DNA of 38,337 nt from an uncultured Bacteroides sp. GTDB taxonomy: Bacteria > Bacteroidota > Bacteroidia > Bacteroidales > Bacteroidaceae. Shown one piece after another: positions 1 to 9,260 of this stretch. The stretch lies in contig USPQ01000022.1 in the NCBI GenBank assembly GCA_900556625.1, positions 1 through 38,337 of the forward strand. Direction: 5' to 3'. Each line of letters begins with the position of its first letter. The first letter of the stretch is position 1. Both the position numbers and the translations under genes were made by a program. A model generated the notes under the pieces. That model was not told the origin of the DNA. It ran no database searches and saw only the letters and a program-made list of their open reading frames with translations.

Positions 1-969
1 ATGAATAAAATTCAAATTCCTTGGGAAGATCGTCCTGTCGGATGTACGGACGTTATGTGGCGTTACTCACAAAATCCAGTTATCGGACGTTATCATATTC
101 CTTCATCCAATAGTATTTTCAATAGTGCCGTCGTTCCTTTTGAGGATGGTTTTGCAGGCGTATTCCGTTGTGATAACAAAGCTGTACAGATGAATATCTT
201 TGCAGGTTTTAGTAAGGACGGAATTCATTGGGATATCAATCATGAACCTATTCAGTTTAAAGCCGGCAACACGGAGATGATCGAATCGGAATATAAATAT
301 GACCCCCGTGTGACGTGGATTGAAGACCGTTATTGGGTGACTTGGTGCAACGGTTATCATGGTCCTACCATTGGCATTGCTTATACTTTCGACTTTAAGG
401 AGTTCTTCCAATGCGAAAATGCTTTCCTGCCTTTCAACCGTAACGGTGTGCTTTTCCCGCAGAAGATAGACGGTAAATATGCCATGCTGAGTCGTCCCAG
501 TGATAACGGGCATACTCCGTTCGGTGATATATATATCAGTTATAGCCCGGATATGAAGTACTGGGGAGAACATCGTTGCGTGATGAAAGTGACTCCTTTC
601 CCGGAAAGCGCCTGGCAGTGTACGAAGATCGGAGCCGGTTCCGTACCTTTCCTTACGGATGAAGGCTGGTTGCTGTTCTATCACGGTGTGATTACTACCT
701 GCAACGGTTTCCGCTATGCAATGGGAGCTGCCATACTCGATAAGGATCATCCGGAAAAAGTGCTGTATCGTACCCGCGAATATCTGTTAGGTCCGGCTGC
801 CCCGTACGAACTGCAGGGAGATGTGCCGAATGTAGTATTCCCTTGTGCCGCATTGCAGGATGGAGAACGTGTAGCTGTTTATTATGGCGCCGCCGACACT
901 GTTGTGGGTATGGCCTTCGGATATATTAAAGAGATTATCGACTTTACTAAACGGACAAGTATCATTTAA
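1..969 (+). CDS. GH130 family beta-mannoside phosphorylase/hydrolase
   Basis: The 322-residue protein has no signal peptide, so it should act in the cytoplasm. It matches the five-bladed propeller family GH130, whose members mostly phosphorolyse beta-mannosides to mannose 1-phosphate. Visible family features are the SNSIFNSAVVPF block near residue 36, DPRVTWIEDRYW near 101, the FPQKIDGKYAMLSRP stretch near 155 and KIGAGSVPF near 211. About 320 residues is usual for the shorter GH130 subgroups. The ATG is the first base of the window, so an upstream start cannot be excluded, although the N-terminus looks complete. The GH92 gene begins 7 bases after the stop, so the two are probably co-transcribed. 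The family call is firm; the exact mannoside and whether it is a phosphorylase or a hydrolase are not. Confidence 0.85.
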   Translation: MNKIQIPWEDRPVGCTDVMWRYSQNPVIGRYHIPSSNSIFNSAVVPFEDGFAGVFRCDNKAVQMNIFAGFSKDGIHWDINHEPIQFKAGNTEMIESEYKYDPRVTWIEDRYWVTWCNGYHGPTIGIAYTFDFKEFFQCENAFLPFNRNGVLFPQKIDGKYAMLSRPSDNGHTPFGDIYISYSPDMKYWGEHRCVMKVTPFPESAWQCTKIGAGSVPFLTDEGWLLFYHGVITTCNGFRYAMGAAILDKDHPEKVLYRTREYLLGPAAPYELQGDVPNVVFPCAALQDGERVAVYYGAADTVVGMAFGYIKEIIDFTKRTSII

Positions 970-976
970 TAAAGCC

Positions 977-3241
977 ATGAAACGTATTCTATTAACTTAC
1001 ACACTTGCTTTCGCCCTTCTTCCCGTATATGCGGGGGAGGGTGGAAGCCCCCCCGCTGATAAGAGTCTTCCGGTTGATTACGTAGATCCTTTTATCGGAA
1101 CGACCAATTTCGGCACGACCAATCCCGGAGCGGTGTGTCCGAACGGAATGATGTCCGTAGTTCCTTTTAATGTGATGGGCTCTTCGGAAAACACGTATGA
1201 TAAAGATGCACGATGGTGGTCTACTCCATACGAATATACCAATTGTTTCTTTACAGGATATGCTCATGTCAATCTGAGCGGAGTAGGTTGTCCGGAATTG
1301 GGGTCTTTACTTTTAATGCCCACTACCGGAGAGCTGAATGTGGATTATAAAGAATACGGAAGTAAATATAAGGATGAGCAGGCTTCACCGGGTTATTATT
1401 CCAATTATCTGACAAAATATAGCGTCAAGACAGAGGTTTCCGCTACTCCACGTACAAGTATCGCCCGTTTTACTTTTCCAAAAGGCAAAAGCCATATATT
1501 GCTGAATTTAGGAGAGGGACTGACGAACGAAAGTGGTGCTATGCTCCGCCGTGTCAGTGATTGCGAGGTGGAAGGCATGAAACTGCTCGGTACGTTCTGT
1601 TATAATCCTCAAGCTGTTTTCCCTATTTACTTTGTGATGCGGGTTAAAAAAGTCCCTTCTGCAACCGGCTACTGGAAGAAGCAACGTCCGATGACGGGTG
1701 TGGAAGCCGAATGGGATGCGGATCAGGGAAAGTATAAACTCTATACCCGCTATGGAAAAGAAATAGCCGGTGATGATATCGGGACTTATTTTTCTTTTGA
1801 AACGGAAGAGGGAGAACAGGTGGAAGTGCAGATGGGAGTTTCCTTTGTGAGCATTGAAAATGCCCGGTTGAACCTGAACCGTGAACAGGAAGGAAAGAAT
1901 TTTGAGCAGATTCTTGCCGAAGCGCATGCTAAATGGAATGACGACTTGTCACGTATCACTGTAGAGGGCGGAACGGATGCGCAGAAGACTGTGTTTTATA
2001 CGGCACTCTATCATCTGCTGATTCATCCTAATATCTTGCAGGATGTCAACGGAGAATATCCGGCAATGGAAAGCGATAAGATTATGACGACAAAGGGAGA
2101 CCGCTATACGGTATTTTCTCTTTGGGATACGTATCGCAATGTTCACCAATTGTTGACACTGGTTTATCCGGAACGCCAGATGGAGATGGTACGCACCATG
2201 TTGGATATGTATCGTGAACATGGGTGGTTGCCGAAATGGGAATTGTATGGGAGAGAGACATTGACAATGGAAGGCGACCCAAGCATTCCGGTGATTGTAG
2301 ATACATGGATGAAGGGTTTGCGTGACTTTGATGTGGAGCTGGCATACGAAGCAATGTACAAATCGGCTACACTGCCGGGAGCGGACAATCTGATGCGTCC
2401 TGACAATGACGATTATCTGTCGAAAGGATACGTGCCCCTCCGCGAACAGTATGACAATTCGGTATCTCACGCTTTGGAGTATTATATTGCAGATTTTGCA
2501 CTTTCCCGTTTTGCAGAGGCTTTGGGTAAGAAAAAGGATGCGGAACTGTTCTATAAGCGGTCTTTAGGGTATAAACATTATTATAGCAAGGAGTTCGGAA
2601 CGTTCCGTCCGATATTGCCTGACGGTACTTTTTATAGTCCGTTTAATCCGAGACAGGGAGAGAACTTCGAGCCGAATCCCGGTTTTCATGAAGGCAGCTC
2701 CTGGAATTATACATTTTATGTGCCGCATGATGTATATGGACTGGCAAAGTTGATGGGGGGCAAGAAACGTTTCATTGACAAGTTGCAGATGGTGTTTGAT
2801 GAAGGACTTTATGATCCTGCCAACGAACCGGATATTGCATATCCTTATTTGTTCTCTTATTTTAAAGGAGAGGAATGGCGCACGCAGAAAGAAACGCAAC
2901 GGTTGTTGGATAAGTATTTTACAACGAAGCCGGATGGTATCCCCGGAAATGATGATACGGGAACGATGTCTTCATGGGCTATTTTCAATATGATAGGTTT
3001 CTATCCGGATTGTCCGGGATTGCCGGAATATACATTGACGGCTCCGGTATTCGACAAGGTGACTATTCGCCTGGATCCGAAATGGTATAAAGAAAAGGAA
3101 TTAGTGATTGAAAGTAATCGCGCCCAACCGGGAACTCTTTATATCAATAAGGTGTTACTGAATGGAAAGAAGTTCAATAAATATCGTATCACACATGATG
3201 AACTTGTTCATGGTCAACATATATATTTTGATTTGAAATGA
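977..3241 (+). CDS. GH92 exo-alpha-mannosidase, exported
   Basis: This 754-residue protein starts at the ATG at 977, where a signal peptide (MKRILLTYTLAFALLPVYAG) begins; an in-frame ATG at 884 lies inside the GH130 gene and was not used. GH92 enzymes are calcium-dependent inverting alpha-mannosidases. The N-terminal beta-sandwich carries YVDPFIGTTNFGTTNPGAVCPNGM, a variant of the usual GH92 opening. The catalytic (alpha/alpha)6 domain has HEGSSWNYTFYVPHD, with E572 as the likely acid, and GNDDTGTMSSWAIFNMIGFYP, with D659 and D660 in the position of the base region. It follows GH130 with a 7-base gap, a pairing typical of N-glycan or mannan degradation. A strong terminator follows. Linkage specificity cannot be read from the sequence. 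Confidence 0.9.
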   Translation: MKRILLTYTLAFALLPVYAGEGGSPPADKSLPVDYVDPFIGTTNFGTTNPGAVCPNGMMSVVPFNVMGSSENTYDKDARWWSTPYEYTNCFFTGYAHVNLSGVGCPELGSLLLMPTTGELNVDYKEYGSKYKDEQASPGYYSNYLTKYSVKTEVSATPRTSIARFTFPKGKSHILLNLGEGLTNESGAMLRRVSDCEVEGMKLLGTFCYNPQAVFPIYFVMRVKKVPSATGYWKKQRPMTGVEAEWDADQGKYKLYTRYGKEIAGDDIGTYFSFETEEGEQVEVQMGVSFVSIENARLNLNREQEGKNFEQILAEAHAKWNDDLSRITVEGGTDAQKTVFYTALYHLLIHPNILQDVNGEYPAMESDKIMTTKGDRYTVFSLWDTYRNVHQLLTLVYPERQMEMVRTMLDMYREHGWLPKWELYGRETLTMEGDPSIPVIVDTWMKGLRDFDVELAYEAMYKSATLPGADNLMRPDNDDYLSKGYVPLREQYDNSVSHALEYYIADFALSRFAEALGKKKDAELFYKRSLGYKHYYSKEFGTFRPILPDGTFYSPFNPRQGENFEPNPGFHEGSSWNYTFYVPHDVYGLAKLMGGKKRFIDKLQMVFDEGLYDPANEPDIAYPYLFSYFKGEEWRTQKETQRLLDKYFTTKPDGIPGNDDTGTMSSWAIFNMIGFYPDCPGLPEYTLTAPVFDKVTIRLDPKWYKEKELVIESNRAQPGTLYINKVLLNGKKFNKYRITHDELVHGQHIYFDLK

Positions 3242-3278
3242 CGCACAGTGTTTCATAGGTATCGTTTTTGGGTTGACA

Positions 3279-3316
3279 GGGCTGTCGGACATTTCAGGGT
3301 CCGGCAGCCCATTTTT
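3279..3316 (+). terminator. Rho-independent terminator after GH92
   Basis: A 12-base stem (3279-3290 with 3299-3310, one G-U pair) closes an 8-base loop and is followed by ATTTTTCTT. The T/C-rich tract continues to about 3367. It separates the GH130-GH92 pair from the pectin locus. Confidence 0.85.
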
Positions 3317-3378
3317 CTTCTCATTCTTTTCTCTTCTTCTCTCTTTCCTTCTTTTATTTTCTTCTTTGTGTTATAAGC

Positions 3379-3405
3379 GATTACAAAATTCTCTTTCATT
3401 CGTCT
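3379..3405 (+). promoter_or_regulatory. PUL operator-like element, copy 1
   Basis: GATTACAAA, 13 bases, then CGTCT. The element ends 26-32 bases before the possible starts of the TIM-barrel gene. It is one of six copies in the window with an identical 13-base spacer. No clear TAnnTTTG element follows, as expected for an activator-dependent promoter. It is read here as a binding site for the PUL regulator; the protein that binds it is unknown. Confidence 0.75.
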
Positions 3406-3437
3406 AGTACATAAATCGTGTATAAAATAGAATGATA

Positions 3438-4328
3438 ATGAAAAGGAATTTGTTGAAGTGTATCCTATGGGTATTACTGCTTGCCGGATGTTTCCCTCTA
3501 TTGGCCGTTGCCGGAGCGCAACAAAAAGAACAGCGTTATAAGATTGCCGTATGCGACTGGATGATTCTGAAACGTCAGAAAATCGGTTCTTTTCAATTGG
3601 TGCATGAATTGAAAGGGGATGGTGTGGAACTGGATATGGGTGGTCTTGGCAAAAGAGAAAGATTTGATAATAAGCTCCGTGAACCTCATTTCCAGCAACT
3701 GTTTCGGGAAACTGCACAGAAATTCCAAGTAGAAGTTTCATCTATTGCCATGTCCGGATTTTACGGGCAGTCTTTTTTAGAACGGACTAATTACAAAGAA
3801 TTGGTCCGGGAATGTTTGGATGCCATGCAAGTGATGGGGGCTAAGGTCGCTTTTCTTCCATTAGGAGGTATTAAGGCCGGATGGGAGAATGAGCCGGAAC
3901 TTAGAATGGCAGTAGTAAAACGTTTGAAAGAGGTAGGAGATATGGCAGCTTCCGAAGGTCTGGTCATCGGTATAGAAACTCAGCTTGATGCAAAAGGGGA
4001 GGTGGAACTGCTGAAAGAGATAAATTCTCCCGGTATCAAGATCTATTTCAAATTTCAGAATGCATTGGAGAATGGACGGGATTTGTGCAAAGAGCTTAAG
4101 ATTCTGGGGAAAAAGAGAATTTGTCAGATTCATTGCACAGATACGGACGGAGTTACCCTGCCGTTCAACAAGCGGCTGGACATGAATAAGGTAAAAAAGA
4201 CGCTCGATAAGATGGGATGGAGCGGATGGCTGGTCGTGGAACGCTCGCGAGATAAGGAGGATGTAAGGAATGTGAGGAAGAATTATGGAACGAATATCGA
4301 GTACTTAAAGAAGGTGTTTCAAGAGTGA
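3438..4328 (+). CDS. Exported sugar phosphate isomerase/epimerase-like TIM barrel
   Basis: The 296-residue protein resembles the AP-endonuclease-2/xylose-isomerase-like TIM-barrel superfamily. The barrel runs from about residue 33 (YKIAVCDWM) to the end. Candidate metal ligands sit at the expected strand ends: GIETQLD, then QIHCTDTDG, and VVERSRD near the C-terminus. The N-terminus is an export signal; LLLAGC could be a lipobox (C18), but AVAGAQQ just downstream could be a signal peptidase I site. An ATG 6 bases earlier, at 3432, is an alternative start. It stands alone between a terminator and the next operator, with its own copy of the PUL element 26 bases upstream, so it is probably a one-gene unit of the regulon. 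Substrate unknown; exported members of this fold often act on sugars or keto-sugars. Confidence 0.75.
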   Translation: MKRNLLKCILWVLLLAGCFPLLAVAGAQQKEQRYKIAVCDWMILKRQKIGSFQLVHELKGDGVELDMGGLGKRERFDNKLREPHFQQLFRETAQKFQVEVSSIAMSGFYGQSFLERTNYKELVRECLDAMQVMGAKVAFLPLGGIKAGWENEPELRMAVVKRLKEVGDMAASEGLVIGIETQLDAKGEVELLKEINSPGIKIYFKFQNALENGRDLCKELKILGKKRICQIHCTDTDGVTLPFNKRLDMNKVKKTLDKMGWSGWLVVERSRDKEDVRNVRKNYGTNIEYLKKVFQE

Positions 4329-4395
4329 TAGGGTTGGGGAGATGTGTAGTCCTTAGTTTGAATGAAAAGATTTTTTCATTTTACTCTTTTTAAGT

Positions 4396-4422
4396 GATTA
4401 CAACTTTCTTAGTTATACGTCT
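4396..4422 (+). promoter_or_regulatory. PUL operator-like element, copy 2
   Basis: GATTACAAC, 13 bases, then CGTCT, 42 bases before the start of the lipoprotein-susC-susD operon. The following TAATATTG resembles the Bacteroides -7 box with one mismatch, and copy 3 carries the very similar TATTATTG at the same place. Confidence 0.75.
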
Positions 4423-4464
4423 TAATATTGAATATATTATATATTAATTTAAATATTTTACGTG

Positions 4465-5883
4465 ATGAAAAACAATTTAAAATTCTTGCGTAGGAAGAGT
4501 ATAGGCATGGCTTTAATTGGGGTGCTGACTTTTTTTACAGCTTGTGACAAAGGGATTGATGCCGATGAAGTTTTTGTCCCGAATGTAACAAACTCGACTT
4601 TGGAGTCACCTAAGGCTGATGATGTTACGATAACACTATCTCCGGATGGGACTAAACTAGTAGTAGCATGGCCGGTAGTAGACGGTGCCGGTGGCTATGA
4701 ATTTACACTTTACAATGTGGATAATAATGAAAATCCGATTGTGGTAGGTATTGAAAAGGAAATAGTAGATGGTTGCAGTGTGAGCAGAATAGTAGAGTCG
4801 GATACTCAATATAAGGCTGTGATTCGTACTTTAGGCAATGCCAAATATAACAATAAAGAGGCTGAAGTTGCATCTGAAGTACCTTACTCCACTTTAGCAC
4901 TTTCTGATGCCACTATAGAGAGCGGTAGCATTAACGAATGGTTGAAAGCCAATCCTATTCCTGAGGATAAGATCGGTCAGGAGTATACTATCGACCTCGT
5001 GGGCGGACAGGAATATACACTGGACGATGTTATTGATTTTGCTGATCAGCAGGTTACTATTCGTGGTAGCAAAGTTAATCATGCCAAAATCAAGATGACC
5101 GGCAATGCGTCGTTTCTTACGAACAATGGTTTCAAACTGAAGTTTGCAGATATTGATTGTAAGAATTTAGAGAGTGAGACGTTGTTGGGCACCAGCACTA
5201 CTCCTGATGAAGGATCGCAGGTGGCGACAGGAGAATATGTTGTAAGCAATCCTATTATGCTGCAAGGATGCAATGTGACCGGTTTGAATCGTTATTTGTT
5301 TTATGATATGAATAAGGTAAAGTATTGTATCGATTATTTGGGTTTCAGTGATTGTAATATTCAGGTGCAGCAAAATGATATATTGGTACGTGCAGCTAAG
5401 AGCTCTATTATCCGTATGGATATAGTAAAATCTACCTTGTGGAGTACACAGCAAGCCGGTAAGCATTTTATGCAAATCAGCGGTCAACGTCCCAATAAAA
5501 TATCCGGTCGCACGGGTGCCGAGTTTAATTTCCTCAATACTACATTCTATAATATAGCTTACAGTAAGGATTTTGTTAATTGGAATTATTATCGCGGACA
5601 ATCTTGCGTATTTTTGAATTTCCAGAATACCCTTTTTGTAGATTGCGGTAATAATGATATTACTAACAAGATGCAGGGTAATGCTAACATGAAGCATGAT
5701 TACAAGAATAATGCTTATTGGTATAATAATGCGGAAGGTAAGGATAAATACGATACTACAGCTACCTTTAGCGATCCTCAGATGAAAAATCCGAAGAAAG
5801 GCGACTTTACTTTGAGTAGTACTGAACACATAGCCAAGCGAATTGGTGATCCCCGTTGGCTTCCTGAAGAAATAGTAGAATAA
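4465..5883 (+). CDS. Surface lipoprotein of DUF4957/DUF5123 type
   Basis: This 472-residue lipoprotein has lipobox residues FTAC, with acylated C27. The reading frame could begin at a GTG at 4462, but the ATG at 4465 is preferred. Residues of about 45-145 look like a fibronectin-type beta-sandwich (the LVVAWPVVDGAGGYEFTLY stretch). The rest looks like a right-handed beta-helix, with repeated N-rich turns, and resembles the DUF4957 and DUF5123 domains found in Bacteroides pectin PULs. It lies 24 bases upstream of susC in the same operon, in the place usually taken by a surface glycan-binding protein. A binding role at the cell surface is inferred; a lyase-like activity of the helix is possible, but no catalytic residues were recognised. 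Confidence 0.8.
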   Translation: MKNNLKFLRRKSIGMALIGVLTFFTACDKGIDADEVFVPNVTNSTLESPKADDVTITLSPDGTKLVVAWPVVDGAGGYEFTLYNVDNNENPIVVGIEKEIVDGCSVSRIVESDTQYKAVIRTLGNAKYNNKEAEVASEVPYSTLALSDATIESGSINEWLKANPIPEDKIGQEYTIDLVGGQEYTLDDVIDFADQQVTIRGSKVNHAKIKMTGNASFLTNNGFKLKFADIDCKNLESETLLGTSTTPDEGSQVATGEYVVSNPIMLQGCNVTGLNRYLFYDMNKVKYCIDYLGFSDCNIQVQQNDILVRAAKSSIIRMDIVKSTLWSTQQAGKHFMQISGQRPNKISGRTGAEFNFLNTTFYNIAYSKDFVNWNYYRGQSCVFLNFQNTLFVDCGNNDITNKMQGNANMKHDYKNNAYWYNNAEGKDKYDTTATFSDPQMKNPKKGDFTLSSTEHIAKRIGDPRWLPEEIVE

Positions 5884-5907
5884 TGACTCATATTAGAATT
5901 TATACTA

Positions 5908-8900
5908 ATGAATAAAAAACAATTTATAAAAAGACTGTGTTTGGGCGCAATGCTTTCGATAGCTACGTTTACAGTTTTTGCGCAGGAGCGTGTGGTAAAA
6001 GGACAAGTAGTCGATGAAACCGGTGAGCCGGTAATGGGTGCCACAGTTGTGGTGGAAGGTTCGACTAGCAATGGTGTGATTACCGATATTGATGGAAACT
6101 ATACTATTACGATATCGGGTAAAAAGAATCTGGTGATTTCATTCATCGGATATACTACGCAGGTTATCAGCGATTTGAGCCAAAAGAAAATAGTACTGAA
6201 AGAGGATGCCCAACAGCTCGACGAGGTGGTAGTAGTAGGGTATGGTGTGCAGAAGAAAGCTCATCTGACAGGTGCTATTGCTACTGTGACTATGGATGAT
6301 ATTCAGGATTTGTCGGACTCGGGGCTGGCTTCTTCACTGAGCGGTATGGTTAATGGTATGAGCGTGAGTGGCGGACAAAGCCGTCCGGGCGAGAATGCTA
6401 AAATCTATATACGTGATACAAACTCATTTGGTGAAGTGGGTAGCACGGCGCAAGAGCCTTTGTATGTAATAGACGGTTACATCTATCCCGATGATATCAA
6501 GGTAGGTAACACACGTGAAAATCTAGGTGCGCAAGCATTCAATAATCTCGATCCTTCGGTTATTGAAAGTATCTCTGTATTGAAAGATGCGGCAGCTGCT
6601 GTTTATGGTGCGCGTGCGGCTAATGGTGTAATTTTGGTAACTACTAAAAAGGGTAAAGCCGGTGCTCCTCAAATTTCTTATAGTGGCAGCTTTGGATTTA
6701 CCGATGAACTTTCGCGTCCTAAGATGTTGAGCGCCTATGATTACGGACGACTTTATAACACTTGGGCAGCCGGTGATCCTGCCAATACTTCGCTTAACCT
6801 GAAGACTGATCTCTATCAAGCAGATGAACTGGAAGCTATGAAAGGGCTGAATTTCGACTTGCTCGACAAATATTGGAAGACCGGTTTCACTCAGAAACAT
6901 AGCGTTAATATCAGTGGCGGTTCAGAAAAAGCCAATTACTTTGCCGGTGTTTCGTATTTTGACCAAGACGGTAACTTAGGTGACCTCGAGTACAATCGTT
7001 GGAACTATCGTGCCGGTGTAGATGTAAAGATTAGCAAGTGGGTGAAAGCGAATCTTACTGTATCGGGTGATTATGGCAAGAAGAACAAACCGAATGTAAA
7101 AGTGGGCGGTTCGAGCGATGAAAAAGACTACAACCTGTTACTCACTCGTCCGACTTATATTCCCGAAACCGTGAACGGATTGCCTATCTCGGCTTTGGGT
7201 ATCACCAACTCCGTACAAAATGATGACCAGACTTATTCTTTCTCAGTGCTTCAGAACAACGGTGACTATAATCGTAGCATGAATTCGAATATGACTGTTA
7301 ACGGTAGTTTGAGCTTAGATATGGGATTTGTAAAAGTCTTGAAAGGCTTGGAACTGAAATTTAATTATGGCAAGAGTATCAGTACTGATAAGAATAATCA
7401 ATACGGATCCAGCTATTCTATCTATCGCATGGTCAATCGTACCGGTAGCGGTAACCACCTCTATACTCCTGTGGATGGTCAGGATTATAATGACTTTTTG
7501 GCGGAAGATAATTTTATTCTCTCTACAATTGCTAATGGAAGCCCTTCTTACTTGCAACGTAGCACTACTCGTTCGGACAGTTATCAGATGAACTTTACCA
7601 TGAACTACTCTCGCTCTTTCGGTGAGCATACCGTAGGTGGCTTATTCTCTATCGAACGTTCGGAGGCTGAAAGTGAATATCTTATGGGAAAGGTGAATGA
7701 GCCTTATGAATTTACTACCGGACAGTCCAATTCGGCTACCGGTGACAAAAATACTGTATTCTCCCGTTCTGAGTCTGGCTCCTTGTCATACATCGGTCGT
7801 GTGAACTATGCTTATCAGGATAAGTATTTGGCGGAGGTACTGTTCCGTAGTGACTCTTCTACCAAGTTCGCTCCTGAAAACTATTGGGGATTTTTTCCTT
7901 CCATGTCTTTGGGTTGGATTGTGTCACAAGAGAAATTCATGCGCCTAAAGTGGGTAGAATATCTGAAAATTCGCGGTTCATTCGGTTTGACCGGTCGTGA
8001 CAATACCGCTCCTTGGCAGTGGATGCAGATTTACTCTACCGAGTCGGGCAAGGGTCCTGTATTTGGTACTACCGGTAATATTAATGCTTCGAAGCCCATC
8101 TCTATTAACAAATATAATTCAGCGGTAAACCGTGATGTGCATTGGGACAAGTCGTATAAAGCAAACTTTGGTATTGATTTTACTACACTTAACAGCCGAT
8201 TGGCTTTCAATGTAGACGCTTATTATACTTGGAATAGAGAAATGTTGATGAATATCGAACAGACTGTTCCTACTACTGTCGGTACACAATCGGCCGCTGT
8301 CAATCTGGGTGAGATGGACAACTATGGTATTGAAATCTCGGCAACTTGGCGCGACCGCATCGGCAAGGATTTCAAATATAAAATCGGTATCAATACCGGT
8401 TATAGCGATAACAAAGTACTGATGATGGACTTTGAAGAAGAATATCTATATCGTCAAATCACTAAGGGAGACCGTTCCGACATCGGTACTTGGGGAATGC
8501 AATGTATGGGTATGTTCCGTAGCTTCCAGGATATCGAAGAATACTTCAATACATATCATATTACCGATTATATGGGGTTGACTAAAGACGAAGTTCGTCC
8601 GGGTATGTTGATTTATAAAGATGTGCGTGGAGCCCAGCAACCTGATGGTACTTATGCAACTCCTGATGGTATAGTAGATAAAGATAATGACCAAGTGCAT
8701 CTCTCTAACCGTAGCAATCCTTGGGGATTCACTACCAACCTTAGTGCTGAATGGAAAGGGATCTCAATCGCAGCTCAGCTTAGTGCTAGTTGGGGAGGCT
8801 ATAGTATCATTCCCGGTCAGGCATTGAAACCCGGCAAAAGCATCGAGTACACCAATATGCCTTCGTTCTGGAAGCCCGACAATGTATATGTGTACAATGA

Positions 8901-9231
8901 TATTTATGATGCTTTCGGCAATTTGCTAATGCCTCAAAACAGAGAAGGCTCACTACCTAACTTGAAATATTCAGATATAAATGCTGTCACTTCTTCTTTT
9001 TGGAGAGTCAATGGCACACGTGTAAGTTTGAATCGTATCACTTTGGCTTATGCATTGCCCAAGCATTGGATAAAGAAGGTCGGTTTGAGTAGCTGCCGTT
9101 TCAATATCACAGGTCAGAACTTGCTGAGTCTCTACAATCCTTATCCAGACCACTTTATGGATCCTCAATGTAGCTACGGTTCATATCCTCGACTGAGAAA
9201 GTTCACTATTGGTGTGAATGTAGGTTTCTAA
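5908..9231 (+). CDS. SusC-like TonB-dependent outer-membrane transporter
   Basis: The 1107-residue protein is a SusC/RagA transporter that imports oligosaccharides across the outer membrane with its SusD partner. Order of parts: signal peptide 1-26 (ending VFAQ), carboxypeptidase-regulatory-like domain about 28-103 (VKGQVVDETGEPVMGATV), TonB box region DEVVVVGYG from residue 105, plug about 115-245 (LYVIDGY, ISVLKDAAAAVYGARAANGVILVTTKKG), then the 22-strand barrel, ending in VGF with the terminal aromatic residue typical of outer-membrane proteins. Length is normal. The susD gene starts 8-29 bases after the stop. Its placement after a DUF4957/5123 lipoprotein and before a PL1 lyase points to a pectic oligosaccharide as cargo. 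Confidence 0.96.
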   Translation: MNKKQFIKRLCLGAMLSIATFTVFAQERVVKGQVVDETGEPVMGATVVVEGSTSNGVITDIDGNYTITISGKKNLVISFIGYTTQVISDLSQKKIVLKEDAQQLDEVVVVGYGVQKKAHLTGAIATVTMDDIQDLSDSGLASSLSGMVNGMSVSGGQSRPGENAKIYIRDTNSFGEVGSTAQEPLYVIDGYIYPDDIKVGNTRENLGAQAFNNLDPSVIESISVLKDAAAAVYGARAANGVILVTTKKGKAGAPQISYSGSFGFTDELSRPKMLSAYDYGRLYNTWAAGDPANTSLNLKTDLYQADELEAMKGLNFDLLDKYWKTGFTQKHSVNISGGSEKANYFAGVSYFDQDGNLGDLEYNRWNYRAGVDVKISKWVKANLTVSGDYGKKNKPNVKVGGSSDEKDYNLLLTRPTYIPETVNGLPISALGITNSVQNDDQTYSFSVLQNNGDYNRSMNSNMTVNGSLSLDMGFVKVLKGLELKFNYGKSISTDKNNQYGSSYSIYRMVNRTGSGNHLYTPVDGQDYNDFLAEDNFILSTIANGSPSYLQRSTTRSDSYQMNFTMNYSRSFGEHTVGGLFSIERSEAESEYLMGKVNEPYEFTTGQSNSATGDKNTVFSRSESGSLSYIGRVNYAYQDKYLAEVLFRSDSSTKFAPENYWGFFPSMSLGWIVSQEKFMRLKWVEYLKIRGSFGLTGRDNTAPWQWMQIYSTESGKGPVFGTTGNINASKPISINKYNSAVNRDVHWDKSYKANFGIDFTTLNSRLAFNVDAYYTWNREMLMNIEQTVPTTVGTQSAAVNLGEMDNYGIEISATWRDRIGKDFKYKIGINTGYSDNKVLMMDFEEEYLYRQITKGDRSDIGTWGMQCMGMFRSFQDIEEYFNTYHITDYMGLTKDEVRPGMLIYKDVRGAQQPDGTYATPDGIVDKDNDQVHLSNRSNPWGFTTNLSAEWKGISIAAQLSASWGGYSIIPGQALKPGKSIEYTNMPSFWKPDNVYVYNDIYDAFGNLLMPQNREGSLPNLKYSDINAVTSSFWRVNGTRVSLNRITLAYALPKHWIKKVGLSSCRFNITGQNLLSLYNPYPDHFMDPQCSYGSYPRLRKFTIGVNVGF

Positions 9232-9260
9232 GTTTTATAATGCTAAATGAAAAGAAAAGA

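Noticed and set aside
884..976. Upstream start for GH92 at 884
   Set aside because: It lies within GH130 and would bury the signal peptide; the ATG at 977 gives a proper export signal.
5167..5829. Minus-strand open frame of 220 codons
   Set aside because: It is a shadow of the DUF4957/DUF5123 lipoprotein gene, with low-complexity Ile/Thr-rich translation.
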